From Candidatus Saccharimonadota bacterium (GTDB lineage Bacteria; Patescibacteriota; Saccharimonadia; Saccharimonadales; Saccharimonadaceae): a DNA stretch of 5,916 nucleotides. Below are positions 1-5,722 of the stretch, piece after piece. The notes beneath the pieces were generated by a model, which worked only from the letters and a program-made list of their open reading frames with translations, searched no databases and had not been told where the DNA came from. Position 1 is the stretch's first letter. Each line of letters begins with the position of its first letter. The stretch covers positions 1 to 5,916 of the forward strand of contig JAFWHP010000015.1 of assembly GCA_017515125.1 (NCBI GenBank), in the 5' to 3' direction. A program made the position numbers and the translations under genes.

Positions 1-115
1 ATTATATAATATGGGTTTTATCTGTTAAACATAGTTGTGCACATTATTAGAATTCTTTATTTTGTGGGGATGATATATTCAACGGCTAGGCTGCGGAAAG
101 GTTAGGTCTTAAATC

Positions 116-130
116 TGATATAATATTCTT
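116..130 (+). promoter_or_regulatory. Extended -10 promoter of the xer gene (leaderless)
   Basis: TGATATAAT at 116-124 is an extended -10 element (TGn plus a perfect TATAAT at 119-124). Six bases (ATTCTT) separate it from the ATG at 131, which puts the expected +1 on the A of the start codon. No convincing -35 lies 16-18 bp upstream and no Shine-Dalgarno is present. Confidence 0.72.
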
Positions 131-1072
131 ATGGATATATATGATTTGATTAATGATTTTCTGGAGCATCTGGAGATTGAGGCGGGGAGGAGTAAGCGGA
201 CGATTGAGAATTATCGGCTATATCTCGAAAGGTTTGCCAACATAGCGCTGGAAATTACCGGCAAGAGCGAATTGAAGCCGAATGATATTACTAAGGAGGT
301 TTTGAGGAAATATCGGATACGATTGAATCGATTTAAGTCTGATGAAAATGAGGGCGAAGATTTAAAAGTGATTACGCAGGCATACCACTTAATAGCGCTG
401 AGAGGGTTTTTAAAATACTTGGCGAGGCGAGACATTAAATCGCTAGATCCTTCGCTAGTAGACTTACCAAAAGTGCATAGAAAACAGGTAACTTTCTTAC
501 ATTTTGACGAAGTAGAGGATATGCTGGAGCAGATAGATACTTCGACAGAGTCGGGGCTTAGAGATAGGGCGATTATCGAGCTGTTGTACTCTGGGGGCCT
601 ACGCGTATCGGAACTCGTGGGGCTAAATCGGGATTCGATTAATCTCGCAAGAAGAGAATTTATGGTGCGAGGAAAAGGATCAAAGGATAGGCCAATTTTC
701 ATCTCGGAGGCGTGTGCGGATAGAGTGGCAGATTATCTCGACGCGCGGACCGATTCCCTGCCGGCGTTGTTTTTAAATAATTCGCGAAATACACAGGCGG
801 TAGATACTTCGGGAAACTATCGAAGAATAACGGCGCGGTCGGTAGAAAGAATTGTGGAAAAGTACGCGCGGCTCGCGGGGATTACGAAACACGTGTCGCC
901 GCATACTTTAAGACATTCGTTTGCAACGGATCTACTGATGAATGGGGCGGATTTACGTTCGGTGCAATCAATGCTGGGGCATGCGGATATATCGACAACA
1001 CAGATTTATACGCATGTAACGGATGCACATCTTCGTGAAGTGCATGAGAAGTTTCATAGCGAAACTAAGTAG
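131..1072 (+). CDS. xerD: Xer-type tyrosine recombinase (XerC/XerD-like)
   Basis: A 313-residue site-specific tyrosine recombinase, the usual length for XerC/XerD, which resolve chromosome dimers at dif by strand exchange in the cytoplasm. Residues 4 to about 100 form the N-terminal SAM-like core-binding domain (EIEAGRSKRTIENYRLYL), and about 118-305 the catalytic domain. The full catalytic set is visible: R158 in GGLRVSE, K182 in VRGKGSKDR, H258 and R261 in SPHTLRHSF, H284 in MLGHADISTTQIY, and nucleophile Y293. The end (HLREVHEKFH) resembles the XerD tail that contacts the partner subunit. The ATG at 131 is chosen because a TATAAT ends exactly 6 nt before it; there is no Shine-Dalgarno. It converges with the pilus adhesin gene and is probably not functionally linked to it. 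An integrase of a mobile element is the alternative, but I see no attachment site. The symbol is tentative: XerC and XerD cannot be separated here, and this may be the only Xer in the genome. Confidence 0.93.
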   Translation: MDIYDLINDFLEHLEIEAGRSKRTIENYRLYLERFANIALEITGKSELKPNDITKEVLRKYRIRLNRFKSDENEGEDLKVITQAYHLIALRGFLKYLARRDIKSLDPSLVDLPKVHRKQVTFLHFDEVEDMLEQIDTSTESGLRDRAIIELLYSGGLRVSELVGLNRDSINLARREFMVRGKGSKDRPIFISEACADRVADYLDARTDSLPALFLNNSRNTQAVDTSGNYRRITARSVERIVEKYARLAGITKHVSPHTLRHSFATDLLMNGADLRSVQSMLGHADISTTQIYTHVTDAHLREVHEKFHSETK

Positions 1073-1118
1073 TATCGAATGAGGGCTACGGCGGTAAGAC
1101 GTAAAAGTCGGCCTTTAT

Positions 1119-1154
1119 GCCTATCAATTGACAAATTATATAACTAGGCGTTTT
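1119..1154 (+). terminator. Possible weak terminator after xer
   Basis: In the 84-bp gap between the convergent xer and adhesin genes, GCCTA (1119-1123) can pair with TAGGC (1145-1149), followed by G and TTTT at 1151-1154. The loop is 21 nt but contains a small AATT/AATT stem. The hairpin is short, so this is a weak call. No clear terminator for the minus-strand gene is visible in the same gap. Confidence 0.28.
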
Positions 1155-1156
1155 GG

Positions 1157-3499
1157 CTACCAGTTGTAATCTATGCTGCCAGTGCAGGTGTTGCGATTTA
1201 CGATACGGCCATCCTTGAAAGCAAAGACATTCCAATAACCATTGCTACAGCTAATCGAGGAGGATCTGAAAGTCCTTTGGGCGGCAGTATAGAGCTGATT
1301 GAGGTAGGGGCCTGAGACGGTAATCGTGATGTCGTTGCCAACGCCATTCGGCCAAGCATTTCCCCATCCTGAACCCCATTTGCTAATTGAATAGTAATAG
1401 TTTTTGCCGCCAAGAGTGTTGATAACGAATTTTTCGTAATATCTGCCGTTGTAACTTCCACGGCCGTCTCCATAACCAGTGGCTAGATTATAGGTTGAAT
1501 TGCCGTAAGTAACTGGAACTGCACCATCGGTAGACCAGGTCACTTCTTGATAGCCTCCGCCTGGTTTTGACAGTTGCAGGAACGAGTCATAGTCATTACC
1601 GCTAGTCCAGTTTGCGGTAATCGTAATTTGCTCGTTGTTTTCGACCCAGACAGCATAGAGGCGGATGTTGCCGACTATTCTGCCGTAGCGGGTAGAGGAG
1701 GACGTGTAGTTCGGGACGGTTTGGTTTGCTCTAGTACTCCAGCCCATGAAACGGTAGCCGGAGCGAGTCGGGGCGTTTTGGTTGATATTGAAGAAACTGG
1801 CTGGAATATAGTAGTTAGATTCGCAGGCGGCGAGCGGAGGACATTTATCGTCTCTAGTCTTCGCACCGCCAGAGAAGCTGCCGCTACCAGCATCATAAGT
1901 AATGACGTAATAGGGCTTCCAGGCGGCATAGAGATTAACGTTGCCAGTTAGCCTACCATAATTACGGCTGGAAGAGGTATAGTTTGGATTGACTTGATTA
2001 TTTGCTCTAGCCCAGCCCATAAACGTGTAATTGGCACGAGAAGGAGCATTGGCACCAGAGAAGAAGTTTGTAGGAATTTGGTAGTTTGACTCGCAAGCAG
2101 CAAGTGGGGTGCAGATATCTTGTCTAGTCGTGGCACCGTTAGAGAAGCGGCCGGCCCCCGAATTATAGGTAATGACGTAGTTTGCTTTCCAGATGGCATA
2201 GAAGGTAACGTTGCCGGGGAGCTGACCGAAGGTCGCTGGAGTCCTAGTATAGACGGGGGAGCCATTTGGGGAGGTTCCCCAACCCATAAAGGTATAGCCG
2301 GAGCGACTGGGTTTCAAACTGCTAAAGTATTGACTAGGAATACTGTATGAATATTCGCGACTATCGTAAGCAGGGACGGAATCGGTTTTGACGGTCGCAT
2401 TGTCGGAGAACCTACCACCGTTGGCGTTATAATTGACATTGAAGGGGTTGCTGCTATAAATAGCGAAAAGATCGACAAACTTATCTGTTGCCATATCGGC
2501 AGGAGCAGCGTAGTAAATCCTCGAATCAACGACACTCGGAATACTGCGAGTATAGTACTCTCCACTACAACTGTTGGGATTAGTACTCCAACATTGAAAA
2601 CGGTGGCGATATTTCAAATACCTTGTATCAGTGTTTGGGTTGGCTAGAAGGCCGGACTGGCCGGTGGGGATACGAGTGACTGGATAGTTTAGCTTCGGGG
2701 CGCCGGCAACATTGTTGCCATTTTTGTAGTAGATACGGACATAGTGATTGTTAATGGCGCCCTGGGCGTTATCTGAAGCGGCGGGCGGATCATAGAGTCG
2801 CATAACGGTAGAGATGGTGGTGGGGCGGTCGGCATCAGTACCATACCAGCAGGTACGAATGTAAAAATCGTAAAAGGCCGAGGCGCTCGTGGTGCGGTCG
2901 CCACTAATGACCATGCCGGTACCGCCGTCTCTCACTGCTACGATATAAATTCCCTCGGCGCGCTCGAGATTAGCATTATAAGAATCGTCTACAAGTGTAC
3001 CATCTGAGCCGGTGTAGATAAGACGCGGATAGATACTGGCGGGATGAAAAGCATTGGACGAGGCGGACGAAACGAAGGCTTTATCGGAATGAGCGAGATC
3101 GCGAACATTCAAAACAAAGGCTTTTTGACTGAAAATATTATTGGCAGACTCGCTATTGTAGAGATTAGCGCAGTTGTCAGGATTAAACTGTGTGACACCA
3201 GTGCTAGCGGCGACTGCACTGCCACCAGTGCCATTGTCGCCAGTGATTTTCTTCCAGGTCTGATAGTATGGGTCACTGCTGGGGTCGGCAGAAGAGTTGC
3301 GCGCACTCATGTATGACTCGTGAATGAAGCGAAGAGCGTCGGCTTGAGCATCAATTTCTTCACGAGCGAGAGTGGTTTCAAGGGCGGTTTGAGAACTGGC
3401 AACGCCACTACTCATAACAGAGGCTACGCCAATTGAGATTAATGAAAAAATACCAATCGCAATGCAGACTTCGATGAGTGTATCGCCTTTTTTGACCAT
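1157..3499 (-). CDS. Prepilin-type surface protein with InlB B-repeats (putative pilus-tip adhesin)
   Basis: A 780-residue prepilin-like protein. The leader MVKKG is followed by DTLIEV, so PilD should cut after G5 and methylate D6; E10 is the +5 glutamate needed for pilus assembly. A hydrophobic helix follows (about 8-28), then amphipathic helix to about 65. Residues about 75-290 are of unknown fold. Three Listeria-Bacteroides/InlB B-type repeats lie at 353-437, 442-527 and 532-618 (pattern V.Y...G..F....GY.FMGW....N..Y.......G.LYA.W), with a decayed half-repeat at 297-348. Residues 623-730 form a Gly/Tyr/Trp-rich beta-type domain (ITITANWTSGNDYDSFLQL) loosely like PPC/YfaP modules, and a tail holds C751 and C772. 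The start at 3499 is preferred over the in-frame ATG at 3544 because it gives a canonical short prepilin leader and sits 6 nt after an extended -10. It lies 7 bp downstream of pilD. Function as a minor pilin or tip adhesin in host contact is inferred; the pilin N-terminus and the repeats are seen. Confidence 0.85.
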   Translation of the reverse strand: MVKKGDTLIEVCIAIGIFSLISIGVASVMSSGVASSQTALETTLAREEIDAQADALRFIHESYMSARNSSADPSSDPYYQTWKKITGDNGTGGSAVAASTGVTQFNPDNCANLYNSESANNIFSQKAFVLNVRDLAHSDKAFVSSASSNAFHPASIYPRLIYTGSDGTLVDDSYNANLERAEGIYIVAVRDGGTGMVISGDRTTSASAFYDFYIRTCWYGTDADRPTTISTVMRLYDPPAASDNAQGAINNHYVRIYYKNGNNVAGAPKLNYPVTRIPTGQSGLLANPNTDTRYLKYRHRFQCWSTNPNSCSGEYYTRSIPSVVDSRIYYAAPADMATDKFVDLFAIYSSNPFNVNYNANGGRFSDNATVKTDSVPAYDSREYSYSIPSQYFSSLKPSRSGYTFMGWGTSPNGSPVYTRTPATFGQLPGNVTFYAIWKANYVITYNSGAGRFSNGATTRQDICTPLAACESNYQIPTNFFSGANAPSRANYTFMGWARANNQVNPNYTSSSRNYGRLTGNVNLYAAWKPYYVITYDAGSGSFSGGAKTRDDKCPPLAACESNYYIPASFFNINQNAPTRSGYRFMGWSTRANQTVPNYTSSSTRYGRIVGNIRLYAVWVENNEQITITANWTSGNDYDSFLQLSKPGGGYQEVTWSTDGAVPVTYGNSTYNLATGYGDGRGSYNGRYYEKFVINTLGGKNYYYSISKWGSGWGNAWPNGVGNDITITVSGPYLNQLYTAAQRTFRSSSISCSNGYWNVFAFKDGRIVNRNTCTGSIDYNW
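1310..1633 (-). other. C-terminal beta-type domain of the adhesin
   Basis: This encodes about residues 623-730 of the adhesin, following the last repeat. The start ITITANWTSGNDYDSFLQLSK resembles beta-sandwich domains of the PPC/YfaP kind, in which an aromatic strand is followed by an Asp-rich turn (here GNDYDS). The middle is rich in Gly and Tyr. The family assignment is by eye and weak. Being at the end furthest from the pilin helix, it would be the most exposed part. Confidence 0.35.
1646..1906 (-). repeat. InlB B-type protein repeat 3
   Basis: Adhesin residues 532-618 (VITYDAGSG to LYAVW). It contains SGYRFMGWSTRANQ and a CPPLAAC loop with C553 and C559 six residues apart, a likely disulfide. 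It is the closest relative of repeat 2. Confidence 0.8.
1919..2176 (-). repeat. InlB B-type protein repeat 2
   Basis: Adhesin residues 442-527 (VITYNSGAG to LYAAW). It has NYTFMGWARANNQ and a CTPLAAC loop with C463 and C469. It shares LAACESNY with repeat 3, but most of those codons differ synonymously. Confidence 0.8.
2189..2443 (-). repeat. InlB B-type protein repeat 1
   Basis: Adhesin residues 353-437 (FNVNYNANGG to FYAIW). It has SGYTFMGWGTSPNG, the clearest match to the Listeria-Bacteroides repeat pattern. It lacks the cysteine loop of repeats 2 and 3, having PAYDSREYSY at that place. Confidence 0.8.
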
Positions 3500-3514
3500 A
3501 ATTCTATTATAGCA
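3500..3514 (-). promoter_or_regulatory. Extended -10 promoter of the adhesin gene (leaderless)
   Basis: Read on the minus strand, TGCTATAAT (3514-3506) is an extended -10 with a perfect TATAAT, followed by AGAATT and the ATG at 3499. The 6-nt gap places +1 on the start codon. The hexamer contains the TAA stop codon of pilD (3509-3507), so promoter and upstream gene end share bases. Confidence 0.7.
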
Positions 3515-4310
3515 TAAGTGAAATGAAAAAATGCGAAAAACCATAAGTAATTACAAAAGCTAGGACGAGAAACGGGCCAAAATGGATTTTGGCTTTGCGA
3601 TTCCCTTTTACTAGAGGCAACGAGATAAGACAGGCGGAGAAATTTGCGAGAAAAAGAGCGAGAAGAGAGAGAAATGGATGACCCAGAGCGAGAGCGATAG
3701 CGAGCGCCAAGTAGGGGTCGCCATCACCTACCCAACGGCCCTTGGAGACTAAATAAAGAATAAAATAAAGCCCGCCAAGAATAGTGGCGGAAAGAAGCGG
3801 GTCCGTAATTAGAATAGGATTAAACGGGTTAACGAGAAGATAAGCCCATGTCTTCAGGGATAATAATATTATAGCACATATTATAGATATTGTCAATAGG
3901 ATTGATGGCAATTCGCCGTAAAGACCGTCGTAAATAGCTAGAAAAATGAACGCGAGAACGAGTAAAAGAGACACAATAAAGGTCGTCCAGGCAAGGGGGT
4001 CGGTAGAAGATGGACTGATGGCGAAACTGAATAGAAGGAACGTAAACGCAGTGGCTAGTTCGGCGAGGAACTCGGCAATACCGATTTTATGATGGCAATA
4101 GCGGCACTTCCCTTTTAGGATTAGCCAAGAGATGAGCGGAAGATTATCATACCATTTAAGATTTTTTTTGCAATGAAGGCAGATCGAACGAGTTGCCCTT
4201 AGTTTTGTTTTGTGGGTAGAATTATAGCGCAGGCGACGGGCTTGACAGCACAAGAACGAACCAAAGCAGGCGCCTAGTATGAATAATAGCAGATGAAACG
4301 CAATTTCCAT
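3507..4310 (-). CDS. pilD: Prepilin peptidase PilD (A24 family leader peptidase/N-methyltransferase)
   Basis: A 267-residue polytopic inner-membrane aspartic protease that cleaves prepilin leaders after glycine and, in bifunctional members, methylates the new N-terminus. It starts with the conserved N-terminal helix and GACFGSFL (13-20). The cytoplasmic zinc-binding loop has C44, C47, C69 and C72, with WYDNLPLISWL between the pairs. The catalytic aspartates are D128 (AIYDGLYGELP) and D198 in VGDGDP, the family GxGD motif. HFGPFLVLA near residue 243 matches the conserved C-terminal FGPF segment, and about seven or eight hydrophobic helices are visible. Length is normal for the complete bifunctional form. 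The start at 4310 is supported by TGCTAAAAT exactly 6 nt upstream. It is divergent from the pilins and directly upstream of the prepilin-type adhesin, all three being expected substrates. Confidence 0.95.
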   Translation of the reverse strand: MEIAFHLLLFILGACFGSFLCCQARRLRYNSTHKTKLRATRSICLHCKKNLKWYDNLPLISWLILKGKCRYCHHKIGIAEFLAELATAFTFLLFSFAISPSSTDPLAWTTFIVSLLLVLAFIFLAIYDGLYGELPSILLTISIICAIILLSLKTWAYLLVNPFNPILITDPLLSATILGGLYFILYLVSKGRWVGDGDPYLALAIALALGHPFLSLLALFLANFSACLISLPLVKGNRKAKIHFGPFLVLAFVITYGFSHFFISLML

Positions 4311-4325
4311 ATTGTTATTTTAGCA
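4311..4325 (-). promoter_or_regulatory. Extended -10 promoter of pilD (leaderless)
   Basis: On the minus strand TGCTAAAAT (4325-4317) is an extended -10 (TGC plus TAAAAT), followed by AACAAT and the ATG at 4310. The 6-nt spacing again predicts transcription from the start codon. Its hexamer overlaps at 4317 with the -35 of the opposing pilin promoter. Confidence 0.62.
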
Positions 4326-4346
4326 TAAATAATTTATAATAGTAGT
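4312..4346 (+). promoter_or_regulatory. Promoter of the first pilin gene (leaderless)
   Basis: TTGTTA (4312-4317), a 17-bp spacer and a perfect TATAAT (4335-4340) form a textbook -35/-10 pair. AGTAGT separates the -10 from the ATG at 4347, so +1 falls on the start codon. There is no Shine-Dalgarno. The whole 36-bp gap to pilD is shared by two divergent promoters. Confidence 0.78.
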
Positions 4347-4892
4347 ATGAAAAAGGGTGACGCGAGAGAGAAATTTGGCTTTACAATCATTGAAGTAATT
4401 CTAGTGCTTGCAATTGCGGGGTTAATATTTTTAATGATTTTTATCGCATGGCCGGCGCTGAGTCGAACGCAAAGAGATTCAAGGAGGCGAGATGATATTT
4501 CGATATTTTTGCGGAAGGTTAAAGATTATCAGACCAACAATAGAGGTGCATTGCCGGCGATTTCGGGGGACGGAAAAAATATAACATTTCCAGAGAGTGT
4601 ATCTACTAGCCAAAATACCTGGGCAGATTTTTATCATGACTATCTCGGCGAGGATTTTATTGAGCCGAATGGAGGGTACTACGTAATTGATGTGGAGCAG
4701 TGTAAGAGTGGCGGCAAAATGGGGGAAACTTGTACTGGAGCAATAACCGGAGCGGCACCGTATCCGAGTAATCTTTTGGTATTTGTAGCGGCGAGTTGTG
4801 ATGGCGACCAGGCAGTAGTCTCGAATAATCCGAGAAAAATAGCCGTTCAGTACCGGCTTGAGGGGTCTGGGGTGTATTGTGCTAACACTTAG
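4347..4892 (+). CDS. Type IV pilin (first of two paralogues)
   Basis: A 181-residue prepilin. The leader MKKGDAREKFG (11 residues) is followed by FTIIEV, so PilD should cut after G11 and methylate F12; E16 is the conserved +5 glutamate. Residues 12 to about 36 are the hydrophobic half of the N-terminal helix (VILVLAIAGLIFLMIF), followed by a charged amphipathic half (SRTQRDSRRRDD). The globular part has four cysteines: C119, C129, C151 and C178. The last pair lies in ASCDG and EGSGVYC, 27 residues apart, as in the paralogue at 5081-5596. This suggests two conserved disulfides and a shared fold. It is divergent from pilD and 188 bp upstream of the second pilin. The leaderless start and possible terminator suggest separate expression from the second gene. 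Whether it is the major or a minor pilin cannot be decided. Confidence 0.9.
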   Translation: MKKGDAREKFGFTIIEVILVLAIAGLIFLMIFIAWPALSRTQRDSRRRDDISIFLRKVKDYQTNNRGALPAISGDGKNITFPESVSTSQNTWADFYHDYLGEDFIEPNGGYYVIDVEQCKSGGKMGETCTGAITGAAPYPSNLLVFVAASCDGDQAVVSNNPRKIAVQYRLEGSGVYCANT

Positions 4893-4911
4893 AGAACTTT
4901 TGATTGCATAG

Positions 4912-4937
4912 AAAGTCGGTTGGTAAAATGGCTTTTT
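4912..4937 (+). terminator. Possible terminator or attenuator after the first pilin
   Basis: AAAGTC (4912-4917) can pair with GGCTTT (4930-4935), including one G-T pair, with T-run 4933-4937 at the end. The stem is only 6 bp with a 12-nt loop. The 3' arm CTTTTT can instead pair with AAAAAG further down (4965-4970), so two mutually exclusive folds exist. Confidence 0.3.
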
Positions 4938-4982
4938 GAGGAGTCTTCGGTAAAATTTTGTCCTAAAAAGTTTGAAATGCTA

Positions 4983-5011
4983 TTGCTTTTTTGGGAAATA
5001 TAATATATTAT
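4983..5011 (+). promoter_or_regulatory. Candidate promoter of the second pilin
   Basis: TTGCTT (4983-4988), 17 bp, then TATTAT (5006-5011) would start a transcript near 5018 and give a leader of about 63 nt. A perfect TATAAT at 4999-5004 lies within the same stretch but has no good -35. A second candidate, TTGTGG (5034-5039) with TAAAAT (5058-5063), would start near 5070 and cut into the Shine-Dalgarno, so I prefer the first. Confidence 0.4.
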
Positions 5012-5065
5012 TAAATAAAGTATGTATGCGCAATTGTGGTATAGCGCTGCTAAATAATAAAATCT

Positions 5066-5073
5066 AGAAAGGA
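5066..5073 (+). promoter_or_regulatory. Ribosome binding site of the second pilin
   Basis: AGAAAGGA ends 7 nt before the ATG at 5081. It is the only convincing Shine-Dalgarno in front of the five main genes and fixes this start. Confidence 0.75.
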
Positions 5074-5080
5074 TTTAATT

Positions 5081-5596
5081 ATGTCACAAGAAAATATCAA
5101 AGTTAAAAAAGGGTTTACCATTATCGAGGTGGTATTGGTGCTTGCTATCGCAGGGCTAATCTTCTTGATGGTGTTTGTAGCTCTGCCAGCTCTGCAGCGC
5201 TCGCAGCGCGATACGCAAAGACGAGATGATATGGCCCGCTTGATTACGGCGGTACAAAACTACATGTCGAATAACCGGAATCGAGTACCAACGACGTTTG
5301 CGGCTAGCGCTGACGGTAAGCCAAGCGACTTCGTAAATAATTATCTTTTGACGAATGGCGATACATTTAGCGATCCGTCGACTGGTGCGACTTATACGTT
5401 TGAGTCTAGCACGACAAATTGTACTAGCGCAAATGACGGTTGTCCGCAAGGAAGCACGAATGACGATATGGGCATAATTCATGTCTACACCAATGCGACT
5501 TGTGACGGCGAAAGTCCGAAATACATCAATGGCGCTAATAGGTTGGCGTTTACGATTAATCTAGAGGGTGCAGGTATTTACTGTACAAATATCTAG
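5081..5596 (+). CDS. Type IV pilin (second paralogue, likely major pilin)
   Basis: A 171-residue prepilin with leader MSQENIKVKKG, 11 residues as in its neighbour, cut before FTIIEV (F12, E16 at +5). The helix VVLVLAIAGLIFLMVFVALPAL is nearly identical to that of the first pilin, followed by QRSQRDTQRRDD. The globular domain has C114 and C121, then C141 in ATCDG and C168 in EGAGIYC; the last pair is 27 residues apart, as in the paralogue. The two genes are old duplicates: within FTIIEV five of six codons differ only synonymously. This gene alone has a proper leader and Shine-Dalgarno, and a strong terminator follows 31 bp after its stop. I therefore infer that it is the highly expressed major pilin. 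The assignment as type IV pilin is firm; the major/minor role is a guess. Confidence 0.92.
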   Translation: MSQENIKVKKGFTIIEVVLVLAIAGLIFLMVFVALPALQRSQRDTQRRDDMARLITAVQNYMSNNRNRVPTTFAASADGKPSDFVNNYLLTNGDTFSDPSTGATYTFESSTTNCTSANDGCPQGSTNDDMGIIHVYTNATCDGESPKYINGANRLAFTINLEGAGIYCTNI

Positions 5597-5627
5597 CTTA
5601 CTGCTTATCGTATTGCCTATGACTCCG

Positions 5628-5652
5628 ATCAGCTCCTACGGGAGCTGATTTT
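5628..5652 (+). terminator. Intrinsic terminator with UACG tetraloop
   Basis: ATCAGCTCC (5628-5636) pairs perfectly with GGAGCTGAT (5641-5649) around TACG. The C(UACG)G loop belongs to the exceptionally stable UNCG class. The 9-bp stem runs into TTTT at 5649-5652. It is placed 31 bp after the second pilin's TAG and should end the pilin transcript. Confidence 0.82.
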
Positions 5653-5687
5653 GGTTTAGTATCAAGAAGGGTCGGATGGCTTTGTTG

Positions 5688-5722
5688 CATAATTCGCAGT
5701 ATTTCGGGAGCTACGAATTATG
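5688..5722. repeat. Perfect 9-bp inverted repeat
   Basis: CATAATTCG (5688-5696) and CGAATTATG (5714-5722) are perfect reverse complements around a 17-nt loop. The stem extends outward by GTTG/TAAC (one G-T pair) to 13 bp. No T-run follows, so it is not an ordinary terminator. Confidence 0.75.

Noticed and set aside
1..60. A dif-like or DnaA-box-like site before xer (TTATCTGTTAAAC at 18-30; TTGTGCACA at 35-43)
   Set aside because: The first aligns with only half of a dif site and needs a gap; the second departs from the DnaA-box consensus at position 3 and stands alone. The palindrome ATTATATAAT at 1-10 could be a -10 for an unseen gene but cannot be judged at the edge.
1574..2350. Open frames on the plus strand opposite the adhesin gene (1574-1951 and 2120-2350)
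   Set aside because: They are antisense shadows of the repeat-encoding region; their translations are low-complexity Gly/Val/Arg text mirroring the repeat codons and lack start signals.
3500..3544. Fifteen-residue N-terminal extension of the adhesin from the ATG at 3544
   Set aside because: It lies inside the pilD coding region, would bury the prepilin leader, and lacks start signals; the ATG at 3499 has a -10 at the exact leaderless spacing and gives a canonical leader.
131..5596. Alternative genetic code (UGA read as an amino acid), as in some CPR bacteria
   Set aside because: All five genes are full length under the standard code, tryptophan is encoded by TGG, and no family is interrupted by UGA. 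The absence of TGA stops (four TAG, one TAA) is too small a sample to argue otherwise.
5632..5644. CTCCTACGGGAG, identical to the conserved 16S rRNA stretch around position 340
   Set aside because: Both are simply CTCC-UACG-GGAG hairpins; the surrounding bases do not match 16S rRNA, and here it is the terminator stem-loop.
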